Under the pieces are notes generated by a model, which saw only the letters and a program-made list of their open reading frames with translations, was not told where the DNA came from and did not search any database. Shown piece by piece: positions 34,028 through 43,654 of a stretch of DNA of 64,000 nt (the stretch's first letter is position 1; every line of letters begins with the position of its first letter). The DNA comes from Lasiosphaeris hirsuta. Its lineage: Eukaryota > Ascomycota > Sordariomycetes > Sordariales > Lasiosphaeriaceae. A program made the translations under genes and the position numbers. The stretch lies in the NCBI GenBank assembly GCA_030549175.1, contig JAUKUA010000002.1, forward strand, positions 3,906,001 through 3,970,000, in the 5' to 3' direction.

Positions 34028-34876
34028 TCAAACCCCCTTCCTCCTCCCAGTACCCAACCCCTTCCACCTCAACCTCCCAACCCACGCGACCCACGCCTCA
34101 ATCTCGGGCTGCTCCCTCAACAGCCCGACAGTATAATAACTCCTCGCAAGCTCCTCGTGGCCAGCAAAGTGGTGCACGAATCGATGACAAGCACCACACA
34201 ACCACGCGACATTCTGTAGCTCGTCGGCGCGGTGCCATCCGCGCTTAACCACTTTGGCGTGCACCATGCGCGGGATCAAGTGGTGGTACGTCAGGTTGAT
34301 CCAGTCGCGGCCGCACAGCTCGCACGCCGTGACTTTTCCCTTGGTGGAGGCCGGCGGCGGCGGTGGGGTGGTGGCAGTGGTGAGGTATGCCGACAGGACG
34401 GGGGCGAGGAGGTCCGAGGGGCTGATGGGTGGCTCCGAGGACGTGATGGTCGGGGAGCTGCCGGCGGAGGAGTTGGTGATGCCGTAGGTCAGGAGGGAGT
34501 CTGTTACCGAGGGGTCGAGGGTGATGAGGAACCGGGTGGCTGTTTCGGCGGTTAGGGGGAGGGGGTATTTTGTCTGGAGAGAGGGGTCTGAGGACCAGGT
34601 ATGGTGGTCGACGGTTTGGAGGTCGGCTGGGAGGGAGGTGAAGATTTCGATCGCAAGGTAGTCAATGAAGTCGGAGAGTTCTTCGGCGTCGGTTGCTACG
34701 TTGGTAATATCTGATGTGTTGTCTGGGGTTGCTGGACTGGGCTGGGTCTTTGATTTGGCTCGTCTCTTTGTTTTGCTTACAGGGGCGCGTGTAAGCCGGC
34801 CAATGATGACCAAAGAGAGGGAGTCTCTGAATTGCTCATAGTTGGCGATAGCCTCATCTGGGATCTGATGAGACAT
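34028..34876 (-). CDS. HNH-nuclease-domain protein
   Basis: Intronless, 282 aa. The C-terminal third has an HNH/ββα-metal arrangement: CELCGRD, then NLTYHHLIPR, and WLCGACHRFVHHF. Two CxxC pairs for zinc and the HH and H residues at the metal site are all present. The N-terminal two thirds is helical and low-complexity (TTATTPPPPPASTKG linker) with no recognised domain. Stand-alone HNH proteins of this kind are common in filamentous fungi, but their substrates are unknown. The gene lies near the haloacid dehalogenase, transcribed divergently, with about 380 bp between starts. Confidence 0.8.
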   Translation of the reverse strand: MSHQIPDEAIANYEQFRDSLSLVIIGRLTRAPVSKTKRRAKSKTQPSPATPDNTSDITNVATDAEELSDFIDYLAIEIFTSLPADLQTVDHHTWSSDPSLQTKYPLPLTAETATRFLITLDPSVTDSLLTYGITNSSAGSSPTITSSEPPISPSDLLAPVLSAYLTTATTPPPPPASTKGKVTACELCGRDWINLTYHHLIPRMVHAKVVKRGWHRADELQNVAWLCGACHRFVHHFAGHEELARSYYTVGLLREQPEIEAWVAWVGRLRWKGLGTGRRKGV

Positions 34877-35258
34877 GTTTCACTAAAGCTTTTGATGTTG
34901 CCAACTGATATTGATTCAAAGCTGGATACCCGATGCTAACTGATGGGGGTAAGATTGGGATTCTGGGCGACTTTAACCACTTGGTATGCTTTGGATGGAC
35001 AGTTCCAGAAAGTCTCAAAGTTGTTCAGGTGTATTCATGGCGAAGACGATAGATCCCTGCACGATTCAGGTAGCAATCCCGGCTCCCGTCCCGAACAGTG
35101 TCAACTGGCATCATCCCGCAGGCACCGCTCACAGCCCGCATGCCGATGTGGCCGTCTCGAGGCGGGGTAACCATAGTGTATAGTTCCAAGCCACGGTGGA
35201 TGCGCCATCGCACGTTGTGAGTCAACCGGCAACTATTCAAGGGAAAACAGAAGAAAAC

Positions 35259-36059
35259 ATGGCAAACGGCAAGACAGTCATCGCCTTTGACCTGTACGGG
35301 ACCCTGTTGTCGACCGGGTCAATCGCCGGAGAGCTGGCCAAATCATTCGGCGATGATGCTTCCAAACCGCTGGCTGCGTTGTGGCGGCGGTACCAGCTCG
35401 AGTACACATGGCGCATCAACAGCATGGGTGAGGCTATTTCTGCTGCCCAGAGACATTGATTGTGTCGCACAGGTAGACTGATTCAATCTGCGATAGGGAT
35501 GTACCGCACGTTCAGTGAAATCACGCGGGGAGCGCTGAAGCACGCTGTCGCCGAGTCGGGCCTGACCGTCTCAGACGAGGACGCAGACAGGCTGATGAAC
35601 GCGTACAACGCACTCGACGTCTTCGCCGAGGTGCCAGCAGCGCTAAAGACGGTCGCCGATAACACGTCGACCATTGAGGCGCTTGTCTTCTCCAATGGCA
35701 CAGATGAGATGGTGTCAGCATCTATTGCGACGTCGCCGGGACTAAGCCCGCACGCCGGCGTGTTCAAGGGGCTCGTCACGGTAGATGGGCCGAAGGTGTT
35801 TAAGCCTGACCGGAAGACTTACGGCCACTTGCTTGAGCAGGTCGGCAAGCAGAGCTTTCCGGGGCATGTTTGGCTCATCACAGCGAACCCGTTTGACGTC
35901 GTCGGGGCGAGAGCAGCGGGACTCAGGGCGGCATGGGTTGATCGTGCGGGCACAGGCTGGGTGGATCATCTGGGCGATGTCATCGGGGGGATAACGCCCA
36001 GTTTGGTCGTGTCTGGCGTCGATGAGGCCGTCGACAAGATCCTCCAGCAGGCGTTGTGA
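35259..36059 (+). CDS. Haloacid dehalogenase-like hydrolase (type II 2-haloacid dehalogenase group)
   Basis: Exons 35259-35427 and 35497-36059 join in phase (G|GG) to give 243 aa. HAD motif I is AFDLYGTLL with the nucleophile Asp near residue 10. Motif II is VFSNGTDEM. Motif III lies in FKPDRKTYGHLL, and motif IV is replaced by the type II signature ITANPFDVVGARAAGLRAAW. WRINSMG with MYRTFSEITR matches the cap-domain start of L-2-haloacid dehalogenases. Reaction by homology: hydrolysis of a small 2-haloacid or a related organic acid or phosphate ester; the true fungal substrate is unknown. The ATG at 35259 gives the usual short N-terminus. Confidence 0.9.
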
Positions 36060-37026
36060 GGGCTCCCTTTTTTCACATGGAGGAACCGGCCGTTATGCGC
36101 CATTATGATGTCGAGTTTTACATGAATTATGCGCAGCAAGTTTGGAAGGAGAAGCTCAAGCCAGACCCGTCATAGAATCGATGTCCACTGTGGTGGTGTG
36201 CCGGACCCGCCATATGTCACCAGCTGTGAAATTTAGTCGCAAGAGGCCATTCGGTTCCGAGGCCCCTCCCATCCTCACCCAAATCAACCCTCACGTTTTC
36301 TTATTCTTCACTAGGTCAATTTACATATCTACCCTTTCTACCTACCTCGAGGTACCGAGATCATGGCGCGATTCCGGGCGCACGAACTTCAATGGGTGAC
36401 CGGGATGTTCGCCTGAATGACGACGAGCGTGCCAAGTCACGAACCGGTAGAACGGCAACCAATGGCCAAATTTGAGCCGCTGTAACCGATGATTTCAGCG
36501 GATGCGGTCCGCTGGCGCTGTTCCCGGTCCCGTCGCGATCGCATCGGTCCGCGACCAACGGCTGAATGCACAGCAGCCTTACAGGGCGGCGGCGAAGCAA
36601 CATGACCGCACCGTCACTTTCCGGACGGGCGTTTGCCGTCGTGCGAATCAGACTTGAAACCAAGCCTTCCAAGCCTGATCTGTGGAGACGATATGCTGAC
36701 AGCGCCCCAGGCGTAAGAGCTTGTGCGACACCAGAGACGACGGCTCCATCACTGAAAAACACCGCTGGACGCGACTGGATGGCTAGGATAGGCGGCAGCC
36801 CAAAGGCCCTCGGGATCCCCAGGGTCTCGTCCAATGGCAAGTGCCAAGCCCCCGCTCAGCCATCTTTCTTGGTGTGCACTCCTTTGCAACCTCTCCTTGG
36901 CCATGTGAACGGTGTGGATGTGGTCAAGCGACAGCCTCTTGTGCTTTTCTTTTCCATTGGAGCCATTGATCGCACATAAATGGCGGCCCTCTCTGCCGTC
37001 CCCTCATTGTCCCCCAGCACCAAACA
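36060..37026. other. Intergenic region of about 1 kb
   Basis: 3' flank of the dehalogenase and promoter of the gene at 37027. Frames here overlap on both strands and show no family. No RNA gene was seen. Confidence 0.5.
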
Positions 37027-38895
37027 ATGAGCTTGTTCTGGTATTACTACGCAGCATCTCTCCTCACCCTGGTTGCTGGAGTGGCTGCCATGGCAGGACT
37101 CGCGTCCTTCTGGCGGACACGGGCTGCGAACCCCGAGTCGAACAAGACGAGGTTCCTTGGTTCGCAGGTCGGAGACAAGTCCGTAATCAACTACAGCTAC
37201 ACCGACATGCCCTGGAGGCTGATTGCCTGGGATGTCTACTATTTCTTCAAGTTCATATGGGCTCTTCCCCACATCCTGGTCCCCATGAGGCCGACCGACT
37301 CTGACCACTTGGCCGAGCTCTCGTTTACCCGTGGGAACATCTTCTGCATCGCGGTGCACATTGTGCTCTGTGTTTTGCAGCTCGGCTTCATCGCCGCCAT
37401 TCCCGCCTTGATTTTGCTACCTATTTGGACAGCCATCATAGCTCTTGGCGTGTTCTTTCTCGTCAACCATGGGCTTTGCGCCCTGATAAACAGCGAGAAC
37501 GTTGAATACAATTCGGACCCACAGTATGCGCCAGCGTTGCCTGAGCACGCTCACGAGCAATGGATTTTTATAAACGGTGTCGCAGTCGGGTACGTCACAC
37601 CGTCCGTCTTGCACTTGATCCATGGCTAACACCTTGTTTCAGAGCGCATTGGATGCAAAGCAATCTCGACCGGTTGGCGCTCACCTTCAAGAGACCAGTC
37701 CTTGGTATTCACAATAAAACGTGAGATGCCTTACCACGTCGTACTGAATATGTGCGAGGCTAACTAACCTACCTTGCACAGTTATGGTATCATCTTCGAT
37801 GTTGTCGAATGTCTCGTTCAGCGCAACCTCGGTTATGCTACCACCGACGTGCGTGTTTGCTACAGAATCATCAAAGAGAAGCTGTACAACCCGCGATATT
37901 CCAAAGTTGTTTTCATTCTTCACTCGCAAGGTGCTATCGAAGGCAGCCTGATCCTTGACTGGCTCTTGCAGGAGCTTCCACAGGATCTTTTGAGCAAGCT
38001 GGAAGTCTACACGTTTGGCAATGCTGCGAACCACTTCAACAACCCTCACCGCCATGTCCGATCACAGGATGCCGCCCTCAGAAACCCTGTCGCAGCTTCG
38101 ACAGACTCTACGAATCTCGCATCTGGACGCAGCGAAACCACTCCTCTTCTTCAAAATCCTCTTCCCACACACATCAATGGTAACAACGGCGGTGATAATA
38201 ATAATCAGATACCCCCTACCCCTAATTCATCCCCACCCCCTGGCCCAACTACCACACCCTCAGCGCAACGCTCGACATTCTCCATGATTCCCGCCCTGAC
38301 CTACGAGACGAGCTCATTCTCACCCTCATCTGTCTCGGACCGCGCCATTGGCCACATCGAGCACTATGCGCACACGACTGACTTCGTTGCGCTGTGGGGG
38401 ATTCTACACTTTTCGACGACCATCCCCGAGAACCAGACGTTGCCGCGCTTCATCGGGCGCGTCTTTGCGCGTACGAGTCCCCGTGGAGGTCACCAGTTTT
38501 GTCAGCACTATCTTGATGGCATGTTTCCGCTCGCGCGGGAGGATGGTGCGAATGGGAGGACCAAGTTCGTCGGGTGTCAGGAGGAGGGGAATGACTTCAT
38601 GGAGAGTGAGATTGTTATCGGGGCAGATGGCGATGAAATGGCCAGTGTGAGGGAGGCGATGGAAGTTAGCTGGCTTGGGCGGACGGCGGCTGAGGCGGCC
38701 GCGCAGGCGGCCGTTGAGATTCACGGGGGTAGTCCAGTGGAGCAAAGGGGAAGGTTCAGAAATCGGATTGGTGGAGTAAGGGGGGAGAGAAGGGAAACGA
38801 AGGTGAAGGTGAAGGAGCTGAGTCGTCTGTGGCAATACAGGAATGGAAAGAGTCCGAAGGATGTGAGTGGGTTTGCGAGGACGGCGACTTTGTAA
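37027..38895 (+). CDS. Membrane-anchored alpha/beta-hydrolase-like protein (lipase-type nucleophile motif)
   Basis: Exons 37027-37589, 37643-37720 and 37782-38895 give 584 aa. The N-terminus has one hydrophobic span (residues about 4-29). A longer hydrophobic block lies around residues 103-150 (FCIAVHIVLCVLQLGF; AALILLP-like region; IALGVFFLVNHGL), giving two or three membrane spans. The catalytic-looking part follows: FINGVAVGAHW, HNKTYGIIFDVVECLVQRN, and VVFILHSQGAIEGSLILDWL. HSQG is a variant of the lipase GxSxG elbow with Ser. A later HTTDFVALWG and FARTSPRGGHQFCQHYL could supply the Asp and His. A Pro/Asn/Thr-rich loop separates the halves. It resembles fungal DUF676/PGAP1-like proteins. 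Enzyme function is inferred. Confidence 0.8.
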
Positions 38896-39107
38896 GTTTG
38901 TCTAAGTTGGTTATCCCCAAAAGTAACTCTTCTTGCATAGGATGGGCAATATACAGGGTTCAAAATTGTGCCAATGGAAATCATGGAGGGGGGTCATCGG
39001 GTAGATATGGGCTTGTCTATATCCCTATTATAATGCAGTTAATCGGACAAGGACGTTCGTCAAACATACAGGCCTCGTATGTGCCCCCTTTTCTTTTGGC
39101 TTAAAAC

Positions 39108-39122
39108 TTAGGGTTAGGGTTA
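39108..39122 (+). promoter_or_regulatory. Telobox-like element upstream of NOP9
   Basis: TTAGGGTTAGGGTTA, two and a half telomere-type repeats, lies 133 bp before the NOP9 ATG. Such sites recruit Tbf1-type factors in promoters of ribosome-biogenesis genes in several fungi. It is far from any chromosome end in this window, so it is more likely regulatory than a telomere remnant. Confidence 0.55.
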
Positions 39123-39254
39123 AATGATATCGCTGCGATAAGATAACAACTTTTTTTCTGGTATTCAATTTTCTGCCATCTCGACACCCCGCCAGCACCA
39201 CAAAAGGAAACACAGCACATCACACCGGTAAATCTACGACTAACAACCGCAGTC

Positions 39255-41545
39255 ATGGGCAAGGCCAGGAAATCCAAGCGCCAATTGGTTCGCGACGAGA
39301 AGCGGGCGAAGAAGAGAGGGAGAGAAGTAGCGGCCGACGAGCCCCAAGAGTCGCCTGACCACAGCGCAAAGAGACAGCGCCGCGACGAGCCTGGCAACGC
39401 CAACTACATCCCCCTCGATGACGGCGACAATTCCGCCCCGGTGCGCAAGCAGCCCCGCGCCGACTACAGCAGCCCGGCGTTCGAGCGCGAGTTCTTTGGC
39501 ATGTTGGCCGAGGAGGAGCAGGAGTACTTCCGCCACGCCGACGAGCTGCTCGAGCTCAACGACTTCCCCTCCCCCGAGGAGCGCGACATCTTCCTGCAGA
39601 ATGTGTACAAGGAGGCCGAGGGCAAGGAGCTCAAGCTCGTGAGCAGCCAGTCGTGCTCGCGCCTGATGGAGCGTTTGATCTTGCTGTCCAACACGCGCCA
39701 GAAGAAGAGTCTGTTCGAGGCTTTTTCCGGGCACTTTATTAGCTTGGTGACGCACATGTTTGCGGGGCATTGCTGTGAGAAGCTGTTTCTGCAATCGGCG
39801 CCTGTGGTGACGCAGGAGCTGAGCGGGTTTGTGGAGCCGGACCCGGAGCCCGAGGTCGACGCGGAGGAGGGGGGGAGAAGGCGAAGCCTGTGGTGCAGGA
39901 GTCGATGGAGGTTTTGTTCTTGTTGGCGCTCGATGAGCTGGAGGGGCATCTCTCGTTCCTTGTCTCGGACAGGTACGGCTCACATGCGCTGAGAGCGCTG
40001 CTCATTATTCTGTCGGGGCGGCCGCTCAACCAGGTAGGGACAAAGTCGATGCTGCAGAGCAAAAAGAAGGAGTATATCACAGTGGAGGGGGCTTCCGCCA
40101 TGAATACCGAGCTCAGCACACAAAACAGAGCCATTCCGGAGTCCTTCGCCATTGCGATAAAAAAGATCATCTCGGATACGACAGCAGGCATGGATATCAC
40201 GGCCCTCCGTGTTCTAGCTCGACATCCTACCGGCAACCCAACTCTTCAGCTGTTTTTGGAGCTGGAGCTCTCTTTGGCGACTAAAACAAAAAAGGTGAAG
40301 GTGAAGAAGGGGGAGGAAAAGGAAGCCGAGACGGAGTCAGCCCCGGAGGAGGAGACGGCCGCCTCTCTGGTGGACAAGCTTATTCCGGGCGCACCTGCAT
40401 CTTTCAGTAATGAAGAATCGGAGGCTGCAACATTCATCAATGGTATGATGTACGACCCTATCGGGTCGAGGCTTCTCGAGACCCTGATCATCCATTGCCC
40501 GGGTAAGATCTTCAAGGGTATTTTGGCAAACTTCTTTGCGCCGCGGATCCAGACCCTTCTTCGGAACGATATCGCGTCATATCCGGCTATCCGCGTTCTC
40601 AACAGACTAAGCAAGGAGGATCTTGCCGATGCTGTGGAAAAGTCCCTGCCCGAGTTCCCCAGCTTTGTAGAGAAAGGCCGCTTCAATGTGATCAAGACCT
40701 TCTTTGACCGCTGCAGTGTGCGGCAAGCTACCGACCAGTTTGAGCCCCTTCTCAAAGCTCTCACAGCTGCCAATGGTGGAGATTGGAAACACTTGGTTCC
40801 CAGGCTCTGCCTCCTCAACGAGGATGCGATCTCGGGGGAGTCAAAGAAGACGCACAAGTTCCAACCACAAGACATCAAGAACAAGGCCGCCATGCTCTCC
40901 CACGGCAGCCAGCTCATCTCCACCCTCCTCAGCATCCCAGGCCAACCCACAAAGGCCATCCAAGCCTCCCTCCTCTCCCTCACCTCACCGCAGGTCCTGC
41001 GCATGGGTACAGGCTCTGCTCCCACCTCCGCAATCCTCGTCAAGGCGCTGTCCACCGCTTCGCAAAACCCCCACTTCCACAAAATTCTCGTCGTCGCCAT
41101 GCTGCCGCACGTCATGGATCTCACAAGGTCGCAATACGGCAACCCCATTATCAACGCCATCATTGCGGCTCCGTCAAAGGGCGAGGGCATCTCGGTGCCG
41201 TTCCATCTCAAGGAGAACATTATGGCGCAGCTTGCGGAGCATGAGACGGAGCTGAGGGAGACGTGGCTTGGGCGGAACGCTTGGAAGGCGTGGAGAGGTG
41301 ATCTGTGGAGCCACAGGCGGCATGACTGGGTCAGGTGGGCGAAAGAGGCGGATCCGGTTAAGGCACGGGTGGCCGCAGCGCCGAAGGCGAGGTCAGGGTT
41401 GCCCGGTGCTGTCGCTGGCGCGTCAAAGGGGAGAATGCAAGGGCACAGGTTTAGAAGGGTGGTTGAGGAGGAGGCGGAGAAGGAGGCGGCAAAGGAGACC
41501 AATGTGGATGTGGATGAGGATATGGATGTTGCCGTCGCTGCATGA
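39255..41545 (+). CDS. NOP9: Nucleolar pumilio-repeat protein Nop9, with a frame break in a G run
   Basis: Nop9 binds 20S pre-rRNA during small-subunit assembly through pumilio-like repeats. The first frame (39255 to about 39875) encodes MGKARKSKRQLVRDEKRAK, a basic nucleolar N-terminus, then SPAFEREFFGMLAEEEQEYF, QSCSRLMERLILLS and THMFAGHCCEKLFLQSAP. Translation must then change frame to reach SMEVLFLLALDELEGHLSFL, RYGSHALRALL, FINGMMYDPIGSRLLETLI and RSQYGNPIINAIIAAPSKG, ending WLGRNAWKAWRGDLWSHRR plus an Arg/Glu-rich tail. The break sits at a run of seven G (39869-39875), which is one base short for continuity. No GT-AG intron fits. With continuity the protein would be about 763 aa, normal for the family. 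Confidence 0.88.
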
Positions 41546-42457
41546 GGACGGTGAAGGCTGTGTGGTATGATACCCTTTGAATGGTCGCAGTGTAGGCCTA
41601 GGTTGGAGAGACTTTGAGAATGCTAGACTGTGAGATCAAGGTGTGAATCGTGGTGCTGGCTCCGGATGACTATCCGGCCGGAGATGTAGCTGGTTTTGCT
41701 GTTGCGCTGTTCTGCATATGTCTGCTTGACTAGGCATCGGCTCCTTTGCTTCTCCATCCACTATGCACAGAACAAACTGACTTGCTACTAATGCGGCAGG
41801 ACGGCTTCCATGCAAGGCCAGTCTTGGATCAGCATGCACAGCTTGACAGTTCAAAGACCCAATGGTCTCAAATCGCAGACTCAAGACGGCGTCTTTGACA
41901 ACTTGCGTAAAGAGGTCGTGATCAAAGGAGGGCGGCTATGATGCGCGGCTCTCTTGCAACCCAGCTTTCACGTATCTGTCCAGCTGACCTCAGGCTCGTT
42001 AGTTAGATGGAGTTCAACTATATATCTCTGAGCAGCTGAAGCAATGTCTCTCATCCAATTCAGCTTCTATTTCTCCTACACAGCTCACCGAGGAAGCCCC
42101 TTAGCAACCAAGGCCACTCAACTACCGAAACAGGGACTCGGGCTGTGTGAGCGGACCATCATCAATCTGCTCCCCTTCCCCCATCCGAATACACTCCAAA
42201 AACTCGACACTGGGAGTGCCCGAGGTATACTGGACTACCGTAGTCCTAGGGAGGCCGGGAGCATAGTGAGTAGCACACCTCGATTCCCCCTTGGTTTGTT
42301 GATCCGAGCGGGCTTTCTCGAGTCTCGGCAAGGAGCTAGCTTGGGGGACGTTGATGATGCATCAAGCATGGACGCGCCGATGTTGATACGGCACCCTGCA
42401 AGGTGGAATAGCTGATAGGCTGCCAGCGAGAAGGGACACGACCGAATTGTTGTTATC
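41546..42457. other. Intergenic region after NOP9
   Basis: No supported gene. Frames at 41636-41884 and 42044-42415 lack motifs. The region serves as the NOP9 3' flank and as a possible promoter for the doubtful gene at 42458. Confidence 0.45.
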
Positions 42458-43188
42458 ATGGGCCGCTCGGGCTACGACACCAGCAACTTCCACACTGAAG
42501 CCAAGAAAAAGAAAGATGAGCTCGACGGCGGGTCAACTAAGAAGCCTAAATCGAATAAGGTCAGTCTTCTCGGAGCCCATATCCACCCCAGCAGCTCAAA
42601 TGCCATGCGCCATCGACGAGCCTCACTAACCCATCTCCACCAAAAGCCGAAGCACCCATACCCCCCCGCCGCCGGGAAAGAGTCAAGCACCAACTCCGCT
42701 CATCTGCACCTCGGCGAGCAGCCATGAACCCCTTTGCACTGCTTCCCATCGAAAGACTGCCAAAAGCCAAATAGAGCGGTCTCCTGTTGTCTGCCACCAC
42801 AGGTCGTCCCGTACAATGCTGCGGAGTCCCTAGATAGACTTCTACAGCCAGAAAACTCTGTGCATCCTCAATTCGCCTTTGGGCTCGCCTTTACCAGCAT
42901 TTGGCGCCGGTTGCTGTCAAAGTGCCTCGAGAAGGGGGGCCCGAGGGGCCCGAGGGGCCAGCTTTCGGGAGTATGGGGAGCTAGTTCGACTTGGGGGGAG
43001 GGAGGAGGGCTTGCTCAACATGTAAGCTTTGTTGTGGGCTGTTTCTTAGATTTGATGTGATATCCGTACACAACTGCTGGTGTTCATAGTTCACGAGTCG
43101 TTGGCTAGCCGGGATATGGAAGAATACTTGGGGAGAGGATGCCAGCACAACAGAACACACAAAACACATCCCATCAAGTTCAAAATAA
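42458..43188 (+). CDS. Doubtful small orphan protein (three-exon model)
   Basis: A possible gene of 139 aa from exons 42458-42559, 42803-43021 and 43090-43188, all joining in phase with GTCAGT and GTAAGC donors and CAG/TAG acceptors. The N-terminus MGRSGYDTSNFHTEAKKKK is lysine-rich. The middle has YNAAESLDRLLQPENSVHPQ and FTSIWRRLLSKCLEK. Then a Gly/Pro-rich stretch follows, encoded by a GGGGCCC-type repeat near 42940, and finally a Trp-containing tail. I recognise no family and the intron phases could be chance. The ATG context and the in-phase splice signals are the only support. Confidence 0.33.
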
Positions 43189-43654
43189 CTATCATTTCAA
43201 GTTTTGGTGTTTTCGATTTTTTTGGAGTTTTTTTTTTTACTTTACCATAGCAAACACCGCATTCCAGCCAGATCTCTTCGACCGCTTCGCGCTCCCCTTC
43301 CCAACTAGACCCCGTAAATCGAGAGATCGAGAATACTACCCGCTATGGAAAATCCCTCGGCAGCTCTCGTGTGATCGCATCCCCCACAGATATTATATGT
43401 TGTACTTGACGTTGAATCGTGTTCGGCACGCGATCAGAAACGCCCACTGTCGTGCATTTTAGAATAACATCAAACACCATCCCCGCTGGAAAAAGAAACG
43501 AAGAAGAAAAAACCCCGCAATTTGCTACGAAAGTGATATCATTTTATGCCAATAACGCCGTGTGATGCAAGATTCGAATAGATATCAAGTATTGGATCGT
43601 AACGTGGTCTCAACAGCCCGGACCCGTCCGCGTTGGTCGAAATGGAACCACTCG

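Noticed and set aside
36361..36840. 159-codon minus-strand frame with RPAVFFSDG, faintly like the questin-oxidase-like protein
   Set aside because: The resemblance is confined to a few residues and there is no other family signal; probably chance.
39108..39122. Chromosome end or telomere fusion scar
   Set aside because: Only two and a half repeats, with unbroken genes on both sides; a promoter element is more likely.
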